NCBI RefSeq assembly: GCF_019104765.1
Contig: NZ_JAHRXJ010000009.1
Location: forward strand, 186,001-250,000
DNA from: Synechococcus sp. HK05
Lineage (GTDB): Bacteria; Cyanobacteriota; Cyanobacteriia; PCC-6307; Cyanobiaceae
Reading direction: 5' to 3'
DNA: 64,000 bases
Position numbers and translations under genes: made by a program. Under the pieces are notes generated by a model that worked only from the letters and a program-made list of their open reading frames with translations, was not told the DNA's origin and ran no database searches. The stretch's first letter is position 1; each line of letters begins with the position of its first letter. Below are positions 22,405 to 31,457 of the stretch, piece after piece.

Positions 22405-22884
22405 TCAGCGAGGGGAGACGGTGATCTTGTCGTCAGCCTCGGTGAGCTTGCCGCTGGTGAGGGCGCCGAAGGCGGCGATGGGCCAGGTGGCTGCAGCCAG
22501 GGTGCTCTTGAAGGCCAGAGACAGGTCGATCTGGATTTCCTTCATGGCGGCGTCTTTGTCGCCGCGGATCGCCATCAGGTAGTTGCGACCGGCCCAGCCG
22601 ATGCAACCAGCGATGTAAAGGAACGCGATGCCGGGAATGATGAAGTCACCGGCGTGGCTGAGGCGGCCATCCACGATCAGGTGGGGCAGGCCATCAGCAC
22701 CGCAGGAGGCCTGGCTGTACATCGCGAAGCGAGCCTTGGCCTGGTCGGTGGTGGCAGCAGCGGCGCGCTGCTGGAAGCGGGCGCTCTCAGCGCAGGGGGT
22801 CAGTCCGGCCACATCGGCTTTGGCCACAGGGGCGAAGCCGAAGATCAGCAGGGCAGAAATCAGAACAGCAAAGAGGCGGCGCAT
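22405..22884 (-). CDS. psaF: Photosystem I reaction centre subunit III precursor
   Basis: PsaF is a PSI subunit with a lumenal domain and one membrane helix. The precursor (159 aa from ATG 22884) has a signal peptide ([17 protein letters not shown] to AKA), then mature [17 protein letters not shown]. The Cys pair (TPCAES and ASCGADG) and the [18 protein letters not shown] membrane segment fit the family. The psaFJ unit is divergent from tsaD. Confidence 0.96.
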   Translation of the reverse strand: MRRLFAVLISALLIFGFAPVAKADVAGLTPCAESARFQQRAAAATTDQAKARFAMYSQASCGADGLPHLIVDGRLSHAGDFIIPGIAFLYIAGCIGWAGRNYLMAIRGDKDAAMKEIQIDLSLAFKSTLAAATWPIAAFGALTSGKLTEADDKITVSPR

Positions 22885-22946
22885 CGGGTCCAGCTGCTGC
22901 ACGGCAGGATGTCACTTACGGACAGTACGAGGGTCGTTCAAAGCTG

Positions 22947-24014
22947 ATGCCAACCCTGCTGGCCCTCGAAACAAGTTGTGACGAGTCGGCGGCGGCTGTG
23001 GTGCGCGATCAGCAGGTGCTGGCGAGCGCTGTGGCGTCCCAAGTGGAGGAGCACGCGCGCTGGGGTGGCGTGGTGCCGGAGATCGCCTCACGCCGCCATG
23101 TGGAGGCCTTGCCGGCTCTGATCGAGCAGGTGATGGCCGACAGCGGCGTGGCCTTTAGCGAGCTGGATGCAATCGCGGCCACAGCAGCTCCGGGGCTGGT
23201 GGGGGCGCTGTTGGTGGGCTCGCTCACGGGTCGCAGCCTGGCGCGGCTGCACAACAAGCCGTTTGTGGCGGTGCATCACCTGGAGGGCCATCTCTGCTCG
23301 GTGCAGCTCGGAGAGCCGCTGCCGCCGGGCCCATACCTCGTGCTCCTGGTGAGCGGCGGTCACACCGAAATGATCCGCGTGGATGGCCCGGGGCGCTACG
23401 AGCGGTTGGCCCGCAGCCGCGATGACGCGGCCGGGGAAGCCTTCGACAAGGTGGCGCGCCTCTTGGATCTCGGATATCCCGGTGGCCCGGCGATTCAGGT
23501 GGCCGCGGCCGCGGGTGATCCGCGCCGTTTTGCTTTGCCCAAGGGGCGTGTGTCGCTGCCCGGCGGCGGCTTCCATCCCTACGACTTCAGCTTCAGCGGC
23601 CTCAAAACAGCGGTGCTGCGCCTGGTGAACCAGCTCAAGCAGGAGGAAGCCCAGGGCGGGGAGCCCTTCCCCCTGGCGGATGTGGCAGCCAGCTTTGAGC
23701 AGGTGGTGGCCGATGTGCTCGTGGAGCGCACCACGCGCTGCGTGCGCGATCAAGGGCTCAGCACCCTGGTGCTGGTGGGTGGCGTGGCGGCTAACCGTCG
23801 GCTGCGCCAGCGTTTGGAGCAGCGCTGCGGGGAGCTGGGCATCCAATGGCGCCTGGCGCCTCTGGCCTACTGCACCGACAACGCCGCGATGATCGCGGTG
23901 GCGGCGGAGCAGCGCTTCCGGGCGGGATCGCAGAGTTCGATTGAGTTGGCTGTGGCTCCGCGTTTGGCTCTGGAAGCCACTCCCGTTCTCTATGAACCGC
24001 AGCCGGCCTTCTGA
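22947..24014 (+). CDS. tsaD: tRNA N6-adenosine threonylcarbamoyltransferase
   Basis: TsaD makes t6A37 in ANN-decoding tRNAs. The 355-residue protein begins [16 protein letters not shown]. It has the metal-binding His pair in [36 protein letters not shown] and [11 protein letters not shown]. Its length and motifs are fully typical. The start is ATG at 22947. Confidence 0.96.
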   Translation: MPTLLALETSCDESAAAVVRDQQVLASAVASQVEEHARWGGVVPEIASRRHVEALPALIEQVMADSGVAFSELDAIAATAAPGLVGALLVGSLTGRSLARLHNKPFVAVHHLEGHLCSVQLGEPLPPGPYLVLLVSGGHTEMIRVDGPGRYERLARSRDDAAGEAFDKVARLLDLGYPGGPAIQVAAAAGDPRRFALPKGRVSLPGGGFHPYDFSFSGLKTAVLRLVNQLKQEEAQGGEPFPLADVAASFEQVVADVLVERTTRCVRDQGLSTLVLVGGVAANRRLRQRLEQRCGELGIQWRLAPLAYCTDNAAMIAVAAEQRFRAGSQSSIELAVAPRLALEATPVLYEPQPAF

Positions 24015-24048
24015 GGCCACTAGGGTTCTGAGACTCATCGGAACAGCC

Positions 24049-24243
24049 ATGTCCACGGCTCAACCGGCACCCGAGCCCTCCGACCTGGCTCAAAACGTGG
24101 TGGAAGCAGCTCCGGAGGAGCTCAACCAGTGGAAACGCGGCTTCACTCCCCAGGCTGAGATCTGGAATGGCCGCATGGCCATGCTCGGTCTGTCGGTGGG
24201 GCTGAGCGTGCTGTTGATTGCTCGGCTGGCCGGCAAGGCCTAG
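24049..24243 (+). CDS. hli: High-light-inducible (Hli/Hlip) protein
   Basis: This 64-residue thylakoid protein has one chlorophyll-binding helix. The Hlip motif is intact: AEIWNGRMAMLGLSVGLSVLL (about residues 39-59), with the Glu/Asn/Arg chlorophyll ligand set. A preceding FTPQAE segment is typical of picocyanobacterial forms. The ATG at 24049 is used; the open frame before it overlaps tsaD. Its stop overlaps the stop of the convergent pilT-like gene by 4 bases. Confidence 0.93.
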   Translation: MSTAQPAPEPSDLAQNVVEAAPEELNQWKRGFTPQAEIWNGRMAMLGLSVGLSVLLIARLAGKA

Positions 24244-25502
24244 GTCTTCCCCCGCAATGCCTGAGCCAGTTCGTTCGGCTTCAGGCTCTGGGCGAGCGCG
24301 TCATCAGCGTTAACGCGCCCTTGCTCCACCAAATGCTGCAGGGCTTGATTGGCGGTTTGCATCCCGTCGAAGCTGCTGCGGGCCATGATTTCTTCGATCT
24401 CGGCGAGCTCGCCGCGCTGGATGTAGTCCTTGCAGGCGTCGGTGTTGATCAGGATGTCGTGAAAGGCGGCGCGTTTGCCGTCGGTGGTTTTCAGCAGCCC
24501 TTGAGCGATCACCCCCAGCAGGCTTTCCGACACGGCCCGGCGGATGCCCTCCTGTTCGCTCGGCGGCACCATCCCCAGCACCCGCTCCACGGTTTTCACC
24601 GCTGAGTTGGTGTGCAGGGTGCCAAACACCAGGTGCCCGGTCTGGGAGGCCTCGATGGCCGTGGCCAGGGTTTCGCCATCGCGGATTTCCCCGATTAGGA
24701 TCACGTCGGGGTCTTCCCGCAGGGCGGCGCGCAGGGCGTTGTGGAACTGGCGGGTGTGCTGCCCCACCTCCCGGTGGCGGATCAGCGATTGGCGGCTCTC
24801 GTGCACAAACTCCACAGGGTCCTCAATCGTGAGGATGTGGCAGCTGCGGTTGCGATTGATCCAGTCGATCATCGCGGCGAGGGTGGTGCTCTTGCCTGAG
24901 CCGGTGGGCCCGGTGATCAGCACCAGCCCTTTGGGCCGGGAGGCCAGCTCCTGCAGCACCTGCGGCAGGTTCAGCTGCTCAAGGCTGGCGATCTGCTGCG
25001 GAATCAGGCGCAGCACCATCGCCGGCCCGCGCAGGGAATCCAGCAGGTTGATGCGCACCCGCACGAACGGGAAGGCGTGGGAGCCATCAAATTCTTGATC
25101 CCGCCCGAAGCCGTCGATCTGGGCGGGGCTGAGCATCTCCCGCAACCAACCGTTGAAGGTGGCGGCATCGGTGATCGGCCAGCCGGTGCGCAGCATCTCG
25201 CCGCGGGCCCGGTAGCGGGGCTCCTCACCCACCCCCAGGTGCACATCGGAGAAACCGTTGGCATCGGCGATCTTCACGATCCCCTCCAGGCTTCCGGGCT
25301 GGGGGCCGTTCAGGGCGCCGGGCTCGCGGTTGGTTTCGGTGGTTGGTGCTGGAGTCGTGTGGGGCGTGGCAGTAGGCGCCGCGGTGGGCTGGCTTCCCGT
25401 CAGCGGTGGAAACAAGCTGGGAGGAAACGGAGAGCTCGAACTCACCACGGCAGTGGTCGCTGGTTCCAGCTTCGCGGTGATTGCGGCAGTTGCCCAGCGC
25501 AT
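24240..25502 (-). CDS. pilT: PilT-like twitching ATPase (type II/IV secretion ATPase family)
   Basis: This hexameric ATPase would drive pilus retraction or similar motion. The first 75 residues are a low-complexity Thr/Pro/Ser-rich stretch. The family core follows: VKIADANGFSDVHLGVGE, Walker A ITGPTGSGKSTTLAAMID, Asp box TIEDPVEF, Walker B GEIRDGETL and the His box HLVFGTLHTNSA. ATG 25502 is chosen as the first start that avoids overlap with wecB. The C-terminal AIRNLIRE motif of classical PilT is not seen, so PilT-like is safer. No other pilus genes are nearby. Confidence 0.85.
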   Translation of the reverse strand: MRWATAAITAKLEPATTAVVSSSSPFPPSLFPPLTGSQPTAAPTATPHTTPAPTTETNREPGALNGPQPGSLEGIVKIADANGFSDVHLGVGEEPRYRARGEMLRTGWPITDAATFNGWLREMLSPAQIDGFGRDQEFDGSHAFPFVRVRINLLDSLRGPAMVLRLIPQQIASLEQLNLPQVLQELASRPKGLVLITGPTGSGKSTTLAAMIDWINRNRSCHILTIEDPVEFVHESRQSLIRHREVGQHTRQFHNALRAALREDPDVILIGEIRDGETLATAIEASQTGHLVFGTLHTNSAVKTVERVLGMVPPSEQEGIRRAVSESLLGVIAQGLLKTTDGKRAAFHDILINTDACKDYIQRGELAEIEEIMARSSFDGMQTANQALQHLVEQGRVNADDALAQSLKPNELAQALRGKT

Positions 25503-25545
25503 TCGCGCGCCATCTTTAGGATCCGGCTGACTGCCGGCCTCGCGC

Positions 25546-26664
25546 GTGAGCACCCCCCATAACGTCTGCATCGTGCTGGGCACGCGCCCGGAGGCCATCA
25601 AGCTGGCGCCGGTGATTCAGGCTTTTCAAGCCGCTCCCGATTTCCGCACGCGGGTGGTGCTCACCGGCCAGCACCGCGAAATGGTGGCGCAGGTGATGGA
25701 GCTGTTCGGCCTGCAGGCCGATCACGATCTAGCCCTGATGGCTCCCAAACAAACGCTCACCCACATCACCTGTGGGGCGTTGCAGGGGCTGCAGGCCGAA
25801 TTTGAGCAGCACAAGCCGGATCTGGTGCTGGTGCAGGGCGACACCACCACTGCGTTTGCCTCGGCCCTGGCGGCCTTTTATGCCCAGGTGCCGGTGGGCC
25901 ATGTGGAGGCGGGCTTGCGCACCGACAACATCATGGATCCCTATCCGGAGGAGGCGAACCGGCGCCTGATCTCCCAGGTGGCGCAGCTGCATTTCGCTCC
26001 CACGGAGGTGTCTGCCGCCAACTGCCGCGCCTCCGGGGTGGTGGGTGAGGTGTGCATCACCGGCAACACCGTGATCGATGCGCTGCTGCTGATGGCCGAG
26101 AAAGCGCCGCCGTATGCGTTGCCGGGCCTCGATTTCAACAACCAACGCGTGATCCTGGCCACGGTGCATCGCCGCGAAAACTGGGGGGAGCGGCTCCAGG
26201 AGATCGGCCAGGGCTTCCTGCAGGTGCTCGAGCGTTTCCCGGATACCGCCCTGCTGTTGCCCCTGCACCGCAACCCCACCGTGCGGGAACCGCTGCAGGC
26301 GCTGCTCGGCGATCACCCGCGGGCCTTCCTCACCGAACCGCTCGATTACGACCAGCTGGTGGCGGCGATGCGGGGCTGCACCCTGCTGCTCAGCGATTCC
26401 GGCGGGTTGCAGGAGGAGGCCCCGGCTCTGGGTAAACCGGTGCTGGTGCTGCGCCGCACCACCGAACGGCCGGAGGCTGTGGATGCCGGCACAGCCAAGC
26501 TGATTGGCACCGCCAGCGCCGATATCCTGCGCGAAGCCTCGCTGCTGCTCGAGGATTCAAGCGCGTACGACGCGATGGCCCGTGCCCACAACCCGTTTGG
26601 CGATGGCAAAGCCAGCGAACGGATCGTGGAGGTGAGCCGCCGCTTTCTCACGCGGGTTGGCTGA
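25546..26664 (+). CDS. wecB: UDP-N-acetylglucosamine 2-epimerase (non-hydrolysing)
   Basis: The enzyme interconverts UDP-GlcNAc and UDP-ManNAc for envelope polysaccharides. The 372-residue GT-B fold protein has VLGTRPEAIKLAPVI, QGDTTTAFASALAAF, HVEAGLRTDNIMDPYPEEANR and SDSGGLQEEAPALGKPVLVLR. GTG at 25546 gives MSTPHNVCIVLGTRPEA. It ends one base before the convergent HlyD gene. Confidence 0.95.
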   Translation: MSTPHNVCIVLGTRPEAIKLAPVIQAFQAAPDFRTRVVLTGQHREMVAQVMELFGLQADHDLALMAPKQTLTHITCGALQGLQAEFEQHKPDLVLVQGDTTTAFASALAAFYAQVPVGHVEAGLRTDNIMDPYPEEANRRLISQVAQLHFAPTEVSAANCRASGVVGEVCITGNTVIDALLLMAEKAPPYALPGLDFNNQRVILATVHRRENWGERLQEIGQGFLQVLERFPDTALLLPLHRNPTVREPLQALLGDHPRAFLTEPLDYDQLVAAMRGCTLLLSDSGGLQEEAPALGKPVLVLRRTTERPEAVDAGTAKLIGTASADILREASLLLEDSSAYDAMARAHNPFGDGKASERIVEVSRRFLTRVG

Positions 26665-27837
26665 TCACTCGCGCTTCTTCTTGGCCCAGGGCGGCAGGTC
26701 GATGAACACGCGGGTGCCGGGCTTGAGACCCTCCAGGATTTGGGTGTCCTTGCCGCTGCTGGCCCCGAGGCTCACCGCCTGGAAGGTGGGCTGATTGCCG
26801 GGGCCCACCAGCAGCACGCCCGGTTTGCCCTGCTCGGTGACCACCGCCACGGTGGGGATCACGGTGCGGGGCGCCAGGGTGCCGGTGTTGAAGTCGATGT
26901 CGGCGGTCATGCCGATGCGCAGCTCCGGCGGCGGATCGATCAGCTGCAGCTTCACCTCAAACGAGGTGACGTTGTTGAGCTTTTCGGCGCGGGGGGCGAT
27001 CTGGCGTACGCGGGCTGGGAAGCGCCGATCCGGGAAGGCATCCACCCGCACCGAAGCGCTCTGGCCCACCTGGATGCGGCCGATATCGCTCTCGGGCACT
27101 TTGGCCACCGCCTCGAGCCCCTGGGCTAGCTCCACGATCGAGGAGCTGCTGGCGCCCGCTGATGCCGAGGCGGATGTGGTGGGCGTTACGAAAGCGCCGG
27201 GATCCGCGAAACGGGCGGTCACCACGCCGGCGAAGGGGGCGCGCACGGTGAGATCGGAGCCTTCCTTGAGGCGAGCTTCCAGGCGCTGCCGGGCTGCTTC
27301 CACAGCCGCTTTGTCCACGGAATAGCTGGATTTAGCGCTGTTGTAGTCGTCGATGCTGATGCCGCCTTGGCGGATCAACGCTTCGCGGCGCTGGAGTTCG
27401 CTTTGGCTGCGGCTGAGTTGGGCCTGGGCCGACCGCAACTGCGCGCGGAGTTCGTCGAGGCGATCCTCCAGATCGCCGCCATCCATCAGGGCCAGCGCTT
27501 GTGCGGCCCGCACGCTGTCGCCCTCTTCCACAAACAGCTTCTCGAGCACCCCTTGGCGTTTGGGGCTCACATTCACCTTGCGGAAGGCTTCGAGTTCACC
27601 GCTGGCGGTGATCACCCCGGGGAGGGATCCCTGCCGCGCCACCACGGTGAAGCTGTCGAGACTGCGCTGCTGGCTGCTGCTACGGCGCTGGTTGATTAAG
27701 GCGCCGCCGCCACCGATCACCAGGGCACCAGCCAGCAGGCCCGCCCAGAGGCGTTTGCGCTGCAACCAGGGCTGGCTGCGCTGCAGAGCGGCCGGCAGCG
27801 GCTTCCCGACCTCGCGCTTGGGGGGTGACTCGAGCAT
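26665..27837 (-). CDS. HlyD/MacA-family membrane fusion (periplasmic adaptor) protein
   Basis: The 390-residue protein has an N-terminal membrane anchor (LWAGLLAGALVIGGGG, about residues 29-45), a lipoyl-like half (VNVSPKRQGVLEKLFVEEGD), a coiled-coil hairpin (about 120-200), the matching second half (TVRAPFAGVVTARFADPGAF) and beta-barrel regions. It is the adaptor of a tripartite or ABC exporter. No partner ABC transporter is adjacent here. The ATG at 27837 is well placed before the anchor. Confidence 0.85.
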   Translation of the reverse strand: MLESPPKREVGKPLPAALQRSQPWLQRKRLWAGLLAGALVIGGGGALINQRRSSSQQRSLDSFTVVARQGSLPGVITASGELEAFRKVNVSPKRQGVLEKLFVEEGDSVRAAQALALMDGGDLEDRLDELRAQLRSAQAQLSRSQSELQRREALIRQGGISIDDYNSAKSSYSVDKAAVEAARQRLEARLKEGSDLTVRAPFAGVVTARFADPGAFVTPTTSASASAGASSSSIVELAQGLEAVAKVPESDIGRIQVGQSASVRVDAFPDRRFPARVRQIAPRAEKLNNVTSFEVKLQLIDPPPELRIGMTADIDFNTGTLAPRTVIPTVAVVTEQGKPGVLLVGPGNQPTFQAVSLGASSGKDTQILEGLKPGTRVFIDLPPWAKKKRE

Positions 27838-27949
27838 GGAGGAGGAGATGACCGTGCGCCTGCGCTTGACCCAGTCTTCCTGGTCGCACCCCTTAGCTGT
27901 GGGGTGGATCCCCGATGAAGGCTCCAGGGGCAGTCCGTAGATTCCTCCG

Positions 27950-29041
27950 ATGCTTAAAGCCGGAATCGTGGGGCTGCCCAATGTGGGCAAGTCGACCCTG
28001 TTCAACGCCCTTGTGGCCAACGCCCAGGCCGAGGCGGCCAACTATCCCTTCTGCACCATCGAGCCGAATTCGGGTGTGGTGGCGGTGCCGGATCCACGCC
28101 TGCAGCAGCTTTCGGATCTCAGCAAGAGCAAGGATCTGATCCCCACGCGGGTTGAGTTCGTGGATATCGCTGGCTTGGTGAAGGGGGCCAGCCAGGGCGA
28201 GGGGCTTGGCAACAAGTTTCTGGCCAACATCCGCGAAGTCGACGCGATCGTGCATGTGGTGCGCTGCTTCGAAGACGACGACGTGATCCACGTGAGTGGT
28301 TCTGTGGGGCCGGCCCGTGATGCTGAGGTGATCAACCTCGAGTTGGGCCTGGCGGATCTGAGCCAGGTGGAGAAGCGGCGCGAGCGGCTCAAGAAGCAGG
28401 TGCGCACCAGCAAGGAGGCCCAGGTGGAGGATGCCGCCCTCGAGCGCATCCAGGCGGTGCTGGAGCAGGGCGGGGCGGCCCGCAGTGTGGAGCTGAGCGA
28501 TGAGGAAGCGGCGATGGTGAAGCCGCTGGGGCTGCTCACCGCCAAGCCGATCATCTACGCCACCAACGTGAGTGAAGACGATCTGGCCTCCGGTAACGCC
28601 TACTGCGAGGAAGTGGCGGCTCTCGCCCAGAAGGAGGGTGCCGGCACGGTGCGCATCAGCGCCCAAGTGGAAGCTGAGCTGATCGAGCTCCCCGACGAGG
28701 ATCGCGCTGAATTCCTGGCCGGCCTTGGCGTGGAGGAAGGCGGTTTGCAGAGCCTGATCCGCGCCACCTATGCCCTGCTGGGCCTCCGCACCTACTTCAC
28801 CACCGGCGAGAAGGAAACCCGCGCTTGGACCATCAAGGCCGGCATGACCGCCCCCCAAGCGGCTGGCGTGATCCACACCGATTTCGAGCGCGGCTTCATT
28901 CGCGCCCAGACCATCGGTTACAAGCAGCTGCTGGAAGCCGGGTCGTTGGCGGAAGCACGCAACAAGGGCTGGCTGCGCGCTGAAGGCAAGGAGTATGTGG
29001 TGGAAGAAGGGGATGTGATGGAGTTTCTGTTCAACGTCTAA
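27950..29041 (+). CDS. ychF: Redox-regulated ATPase YchF (Obg family)
   Basis: The 363-residue P-loop protein begins [21 protein letters not shown]. It has the ATP-specific [10 protein letters not shown] region, [18 protein letters not shown] (G3) and the C-terminal TGS domain with [19 protein letters not shown]. It binds ribosomes and hydrolyses ATP. Its length and motifs are standard. Confidence 0.96.
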   Translation: MLKAGIVGLPNVGKSTLFNALVANAQAEAANYPFCTIEPNSGVVAVPDPRLQQLSDLSKSKDLIPTRVEFVDIAGLVKGASQGEGLGNKFLANIREVDAIVHVVRCFEDDDVIHVSGSVGPARDAEVINLELGLADLSQVEKRRERLKKQVRTSKEAQVEDAALERIQAVLEQGGAARSVELSDEEAAMVKPLGLLTAKPIIYATNVSEDDLASGNAYCEEVAALAQKEGAGTVRISAQVEAELIELPDEDRAEFLAGLGVEEGGLQSLIRATYALLGLRTYFTTGEKETRAWTIKAGMTAPQAAGVIHTDFERGFIRAQTIGYKQLLEAGSLAEARNKGWLRAEGKEYVVEEGDVMEFLFNV

Positions 29042-29109
29042 ACCGCACGTGGGTCGTGTCAGCTCTTCGTGCTGGTTTGCCTCAGAATGGCTCCAGCACG
29101 TTCAGCCCC

Positions 29110-29274
29110 ATGACGGAGCAGCAACAGACCGCCGACGGCGCCCAGCAGCACGACTTCGAGGCGCAGAAGCAGGTGCACCAGCAGATCCGCAACGATCCTG
29201 ACTACGACGATTGGGAGTACGGCACCGAGCCCCTGCCCCATGAGGCCTGGACGGCCAAGGTGAGCAAGGGCTGA
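29110..29274 (+). CDS. Small conserved hydrophilic protein, 54 aa
   Basis: ATG 29110 starts MTEQQQTADGAQQHDF. The protein is acidic and Gln-rich in the first half, with NDPDYDDWEYGTEPLPHEAW near the C terminus. There is no membrane segment or known motif. The composition resembles small picocyanobacterial proteins of unknown function. It lies 68 bases after ychF. Confidence 0.65.
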   Translation: MTEQQQTADGAQQHDFEAQKQVHQQIRNDPDYDDWEYGTEPLPHEAWTAKVSKG

Positions 29275-29287
29275 GCCCCTGCGGCCT

Positions 29288-30196
29288 TCAGCCCGGCTCC
29301 AGCTGCAGGGTGCTGTGCTCCACCCCGATGGCGGCGAGGGCGTCTTTGGCTTGATGGAGCAAGTCCAGATCGCCCATGCCGCTCTCGCACCGGCACACGT
29401 GGGCGGTGAGCGCCACCTGTGTGGTGCTCAGGCTCCAGATATGCACGTGGTGCACATCCACCACCCCCGGGAGCGCCAGCAGCGTGGCGCGCACCTGATC
29501 CGGCTTGATGTGGGCCGGGATGCCATCGAACAGCACCACCAGCGCATCGCGGATCAGCACCACGCCCGTGTAGCCCACGGCCACGCCAACGCCGATGGCG
29601 GTGAGCGGATCGAGCCAGTGCCAGCCGGTGATCCCCACCAGCAGCGCGCTCAGCAGCACCGCTAGCGACACCAGCGCATCGCTCAACAGATGGATCACCG
29701 CCGCGCGGCGGTTGAGGTCATGGGAGTGGCCATGGTGATCGCCCCCATGGCCGAACAGTTGCGCCGAGCCGAGGTTCACCACGATGCCCGCCGCTGCAGC
29801 CCAGGCCACGGGCCCACTCACCAGCGGCTCCGGGCTCTGCAGGCGCTGGATCGCCTCCACCACCATCACCGCCGAGGCCATCGCCACCAGCACGCCATTG
29901 ATCAGCGCGGCGAGCTGGGTGCTGCGGCCGAAGCCGTAGGTGAACCGCTCACTGGGCGGGCGGGTGCTCAGCCGCTCGGCGCCCCATCCCAGCGCCAGGC
30001 CCGCCACATCACCGAGGTTGTGGATGGCATCACCGATCAGCGCCAGCGACCCGAAGCCGATGCCGATCACGATCTGCGCCACCGACAGTGCCGTGTTCAG
30101 CAGGATGCTCCAGCGAAAGGCGGAGGCCAGGCCGGCGCGGCCGATGTGTTGCTGCGGGTGGCGGTGACCCGGTTCGTGCGGAGCCATAACGCCCAT
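29288..30196 (-). CDS. Cation diffusion facilitator transporter (CzcD/ZnT type)
   Basis: This divalent-metal/proton antiporter probably exports zinc or cobalt. It has six helices, and the metal-site motifs are ALIGDAIHNLGDVAGLALG (HNLGD) and HLLSDALVSLAVLLSALL (HxxxD). A His-rich loop (HGGDHHGHSHD) follows helix IV. A cytoplasmic C-terminal domain contains DVHHVHIWSLS. The start is ATG 30196, or 30187 in frame. The open frame further upstream is antisense noise. Confidence 0.9.
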   Translation of the reverse strand: MGVMAPHEPGHRHPQQHIGRAGLASAFRWSILLNTALSVAQIVIGIGFGSLALIGDAIHNLGDVAGLALGWGAERLSTRPPSERFTYGFGRSTQLAALINGVLVAMASAVMVVEAIQRLQSPEPLVSGPVAWAAAAGIVVNLGSAQLFGHGGDHHGHSHDLNRRAAVIHLLSDALVSLAVLLSALLVGITGWHWLDPLTAIGVGVAVGYTGVVLIRDALVVLFDGIPAHIKPDQVRATLLALPGVVDVHHVHIWSLSTTQVALTAHVCRCESGMGDLDLLHQAKDALAAIGVEHSTLQLEPG

Positions 30197-30240
30197 CCAC
30201 TGCCCCGATTGTGGGGGTCGTGGTGCGGATCGGCCTGTGT

Positions 30241-31455
30241 TCAGGCTTTCACGTGGGCGCGGCGGCGGATTGGACCAATCAGCATGAGGCACAAGGCGCA
30301 CACCAGGGCCACCAGCAGCCAGAGCACCAGCCCATGCCCCTGGCCATCGAGCAGCAGCCCCGCCAGCAGCGGCGCCCCGAAGGCACTCAGGGCAAAGCAC
30401 TGCGAAAACAGCGCCATGGCCAGGCCGCCATGGCCGGCGGGGCTCAGTTCCACCACCGCTTCGGTGGAGGTGGGTAGGAATGCGGCCTGCCCAAGGGCCA
30501 GCACCATCAAGGCCAGTACCACCAGCGCGATGCCGTGATTGGTGAGGGCGGAGAGCGCCAGGAGTGCTGTGCCGGCGCTGAAGCACACCATGCTCACGCC
30601 AAGGCCCACCGCCACCGACCGGCGTGCCAGGGCTTGACCCACCGGCCACTGAATCAGCAGCAACACGGCCAGGGGGATGCCGATCAGCAGGGCGCTGATC
30701 GCTTCCGGTTGGGCATCGCGCTCCAGCCCGCCCCGCACCAGATCCAGGGGCACGGCGCTTTGCATCAACGCGGGGATCGCAGTGGCCACCACCGAAAGCA
30801 GCAGCATCGGCAGGAGGGCCGGCAACCACTGGCCGAGGGGAATGGCGGGCACGCCTGAGCGCCCAGCCTGCAGAGCCCGCGGCAGCGGGCGCCAGAGCAG
30901 CAGGGCGGCCAGCGCCACGATGGCGGTGATATCAACCAAATACACCCCCCGCAGGTGGCCCAGCTGGGCCAGCAGGGCTCCGGTCAGGGTGCCGATGGCC
31001 ACACCACCCGCATCAGCGGTGCGCGACAGGGCGTAGCCCCGTGCCGATGGCATCGGCGCCGAGCAGAGCGGCACCGCAAGTTCCACCGCTGGCCAGTAGA
31101 GCCCGCCCGCCAGGCCGAGCAGCACCTGGCCGGCCACATAGCCCGGCTGCTGTTGGGCGCCCAGCAGCACCGCGTCGCCAATGAAGCCGCAGAGCCCGGC
31201 CAGCAGCACCGGCAGGCCGCAGCTCAGACCCAGATCGAGCAGCCAGCCGCTGGCAAAGCGCCCGAACGTGCCCGCCAGGGCCGCTATCGCCAGGCCACTG
31301 CCCACCTGCGAGGCGCTGAAATCTGCCTGGTGAAACACCATCGGGGTGAGATACAGCACCCCCCCTGCTCCAAAGCTCGCCACCAGGCGCACCATGGCCA
31401 GCTCCCGCAGCGACGCGGGAAACTGGTGCCACCACTGCCGGCCCGCTGACAGCAT
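30241..31455 (-). CDS. Major facilitator superfamily transporter
   Basis: The 404-residue protein has twelve predicted helices. It starts MLSAGRQWWHQFP and has the MFS-typical loop after helix II (GTFGRFASGWLLDLG). The substrate is unknown. The ATG at 31455 is chosen because upstream sequence belongs to the divergent DUF1400 gene. The two divergent starts are only two bases apart, so each promoter must lie inside the other gene's 5' region or overlap it. Confidence 0.85.
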   Translation of the reverse strand: MLSAGRQWWHQFPASLRELAMVRLVASFGAGGVLYLTPMVFHQADFSASQVGSGLAIAALAGTFGRFASGWLLDLGLSCGLPVLLAGLCGFIGDAVLLGAQQQPGYVAGQVLLGLAGGLYWPAVELAVPLCSAPMPSARGYALSRTADAGGVAIGTLTGALLAQLGHLRGVYLVDITAIVALAALLLWRPLPRALQAGRSGVPAIPLGQWLPALLPMLLLSVVATAIPALMQSAVPLDLVRGGLERDAQPEAISALLIGIPLAVLLLIQWPVGQALARRSVAVGLGVSMVCFSAGTALLALSALTNHGIALVVLALMVLALGQAAFLPTSTEAVVELSPAGHGGLAMALFSQCFALSAFGAPLLAGLLLDGQGHGLVLWLLVALVCALCLMLIGPIRRRAHVKA

Positions 31456-31457
31456 CT

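Noticed and set aside
29720-29760. His-rich coding stretch considered as a separate small gene
   Set aside because: It is the His loop of the CDF transporter read in frame.
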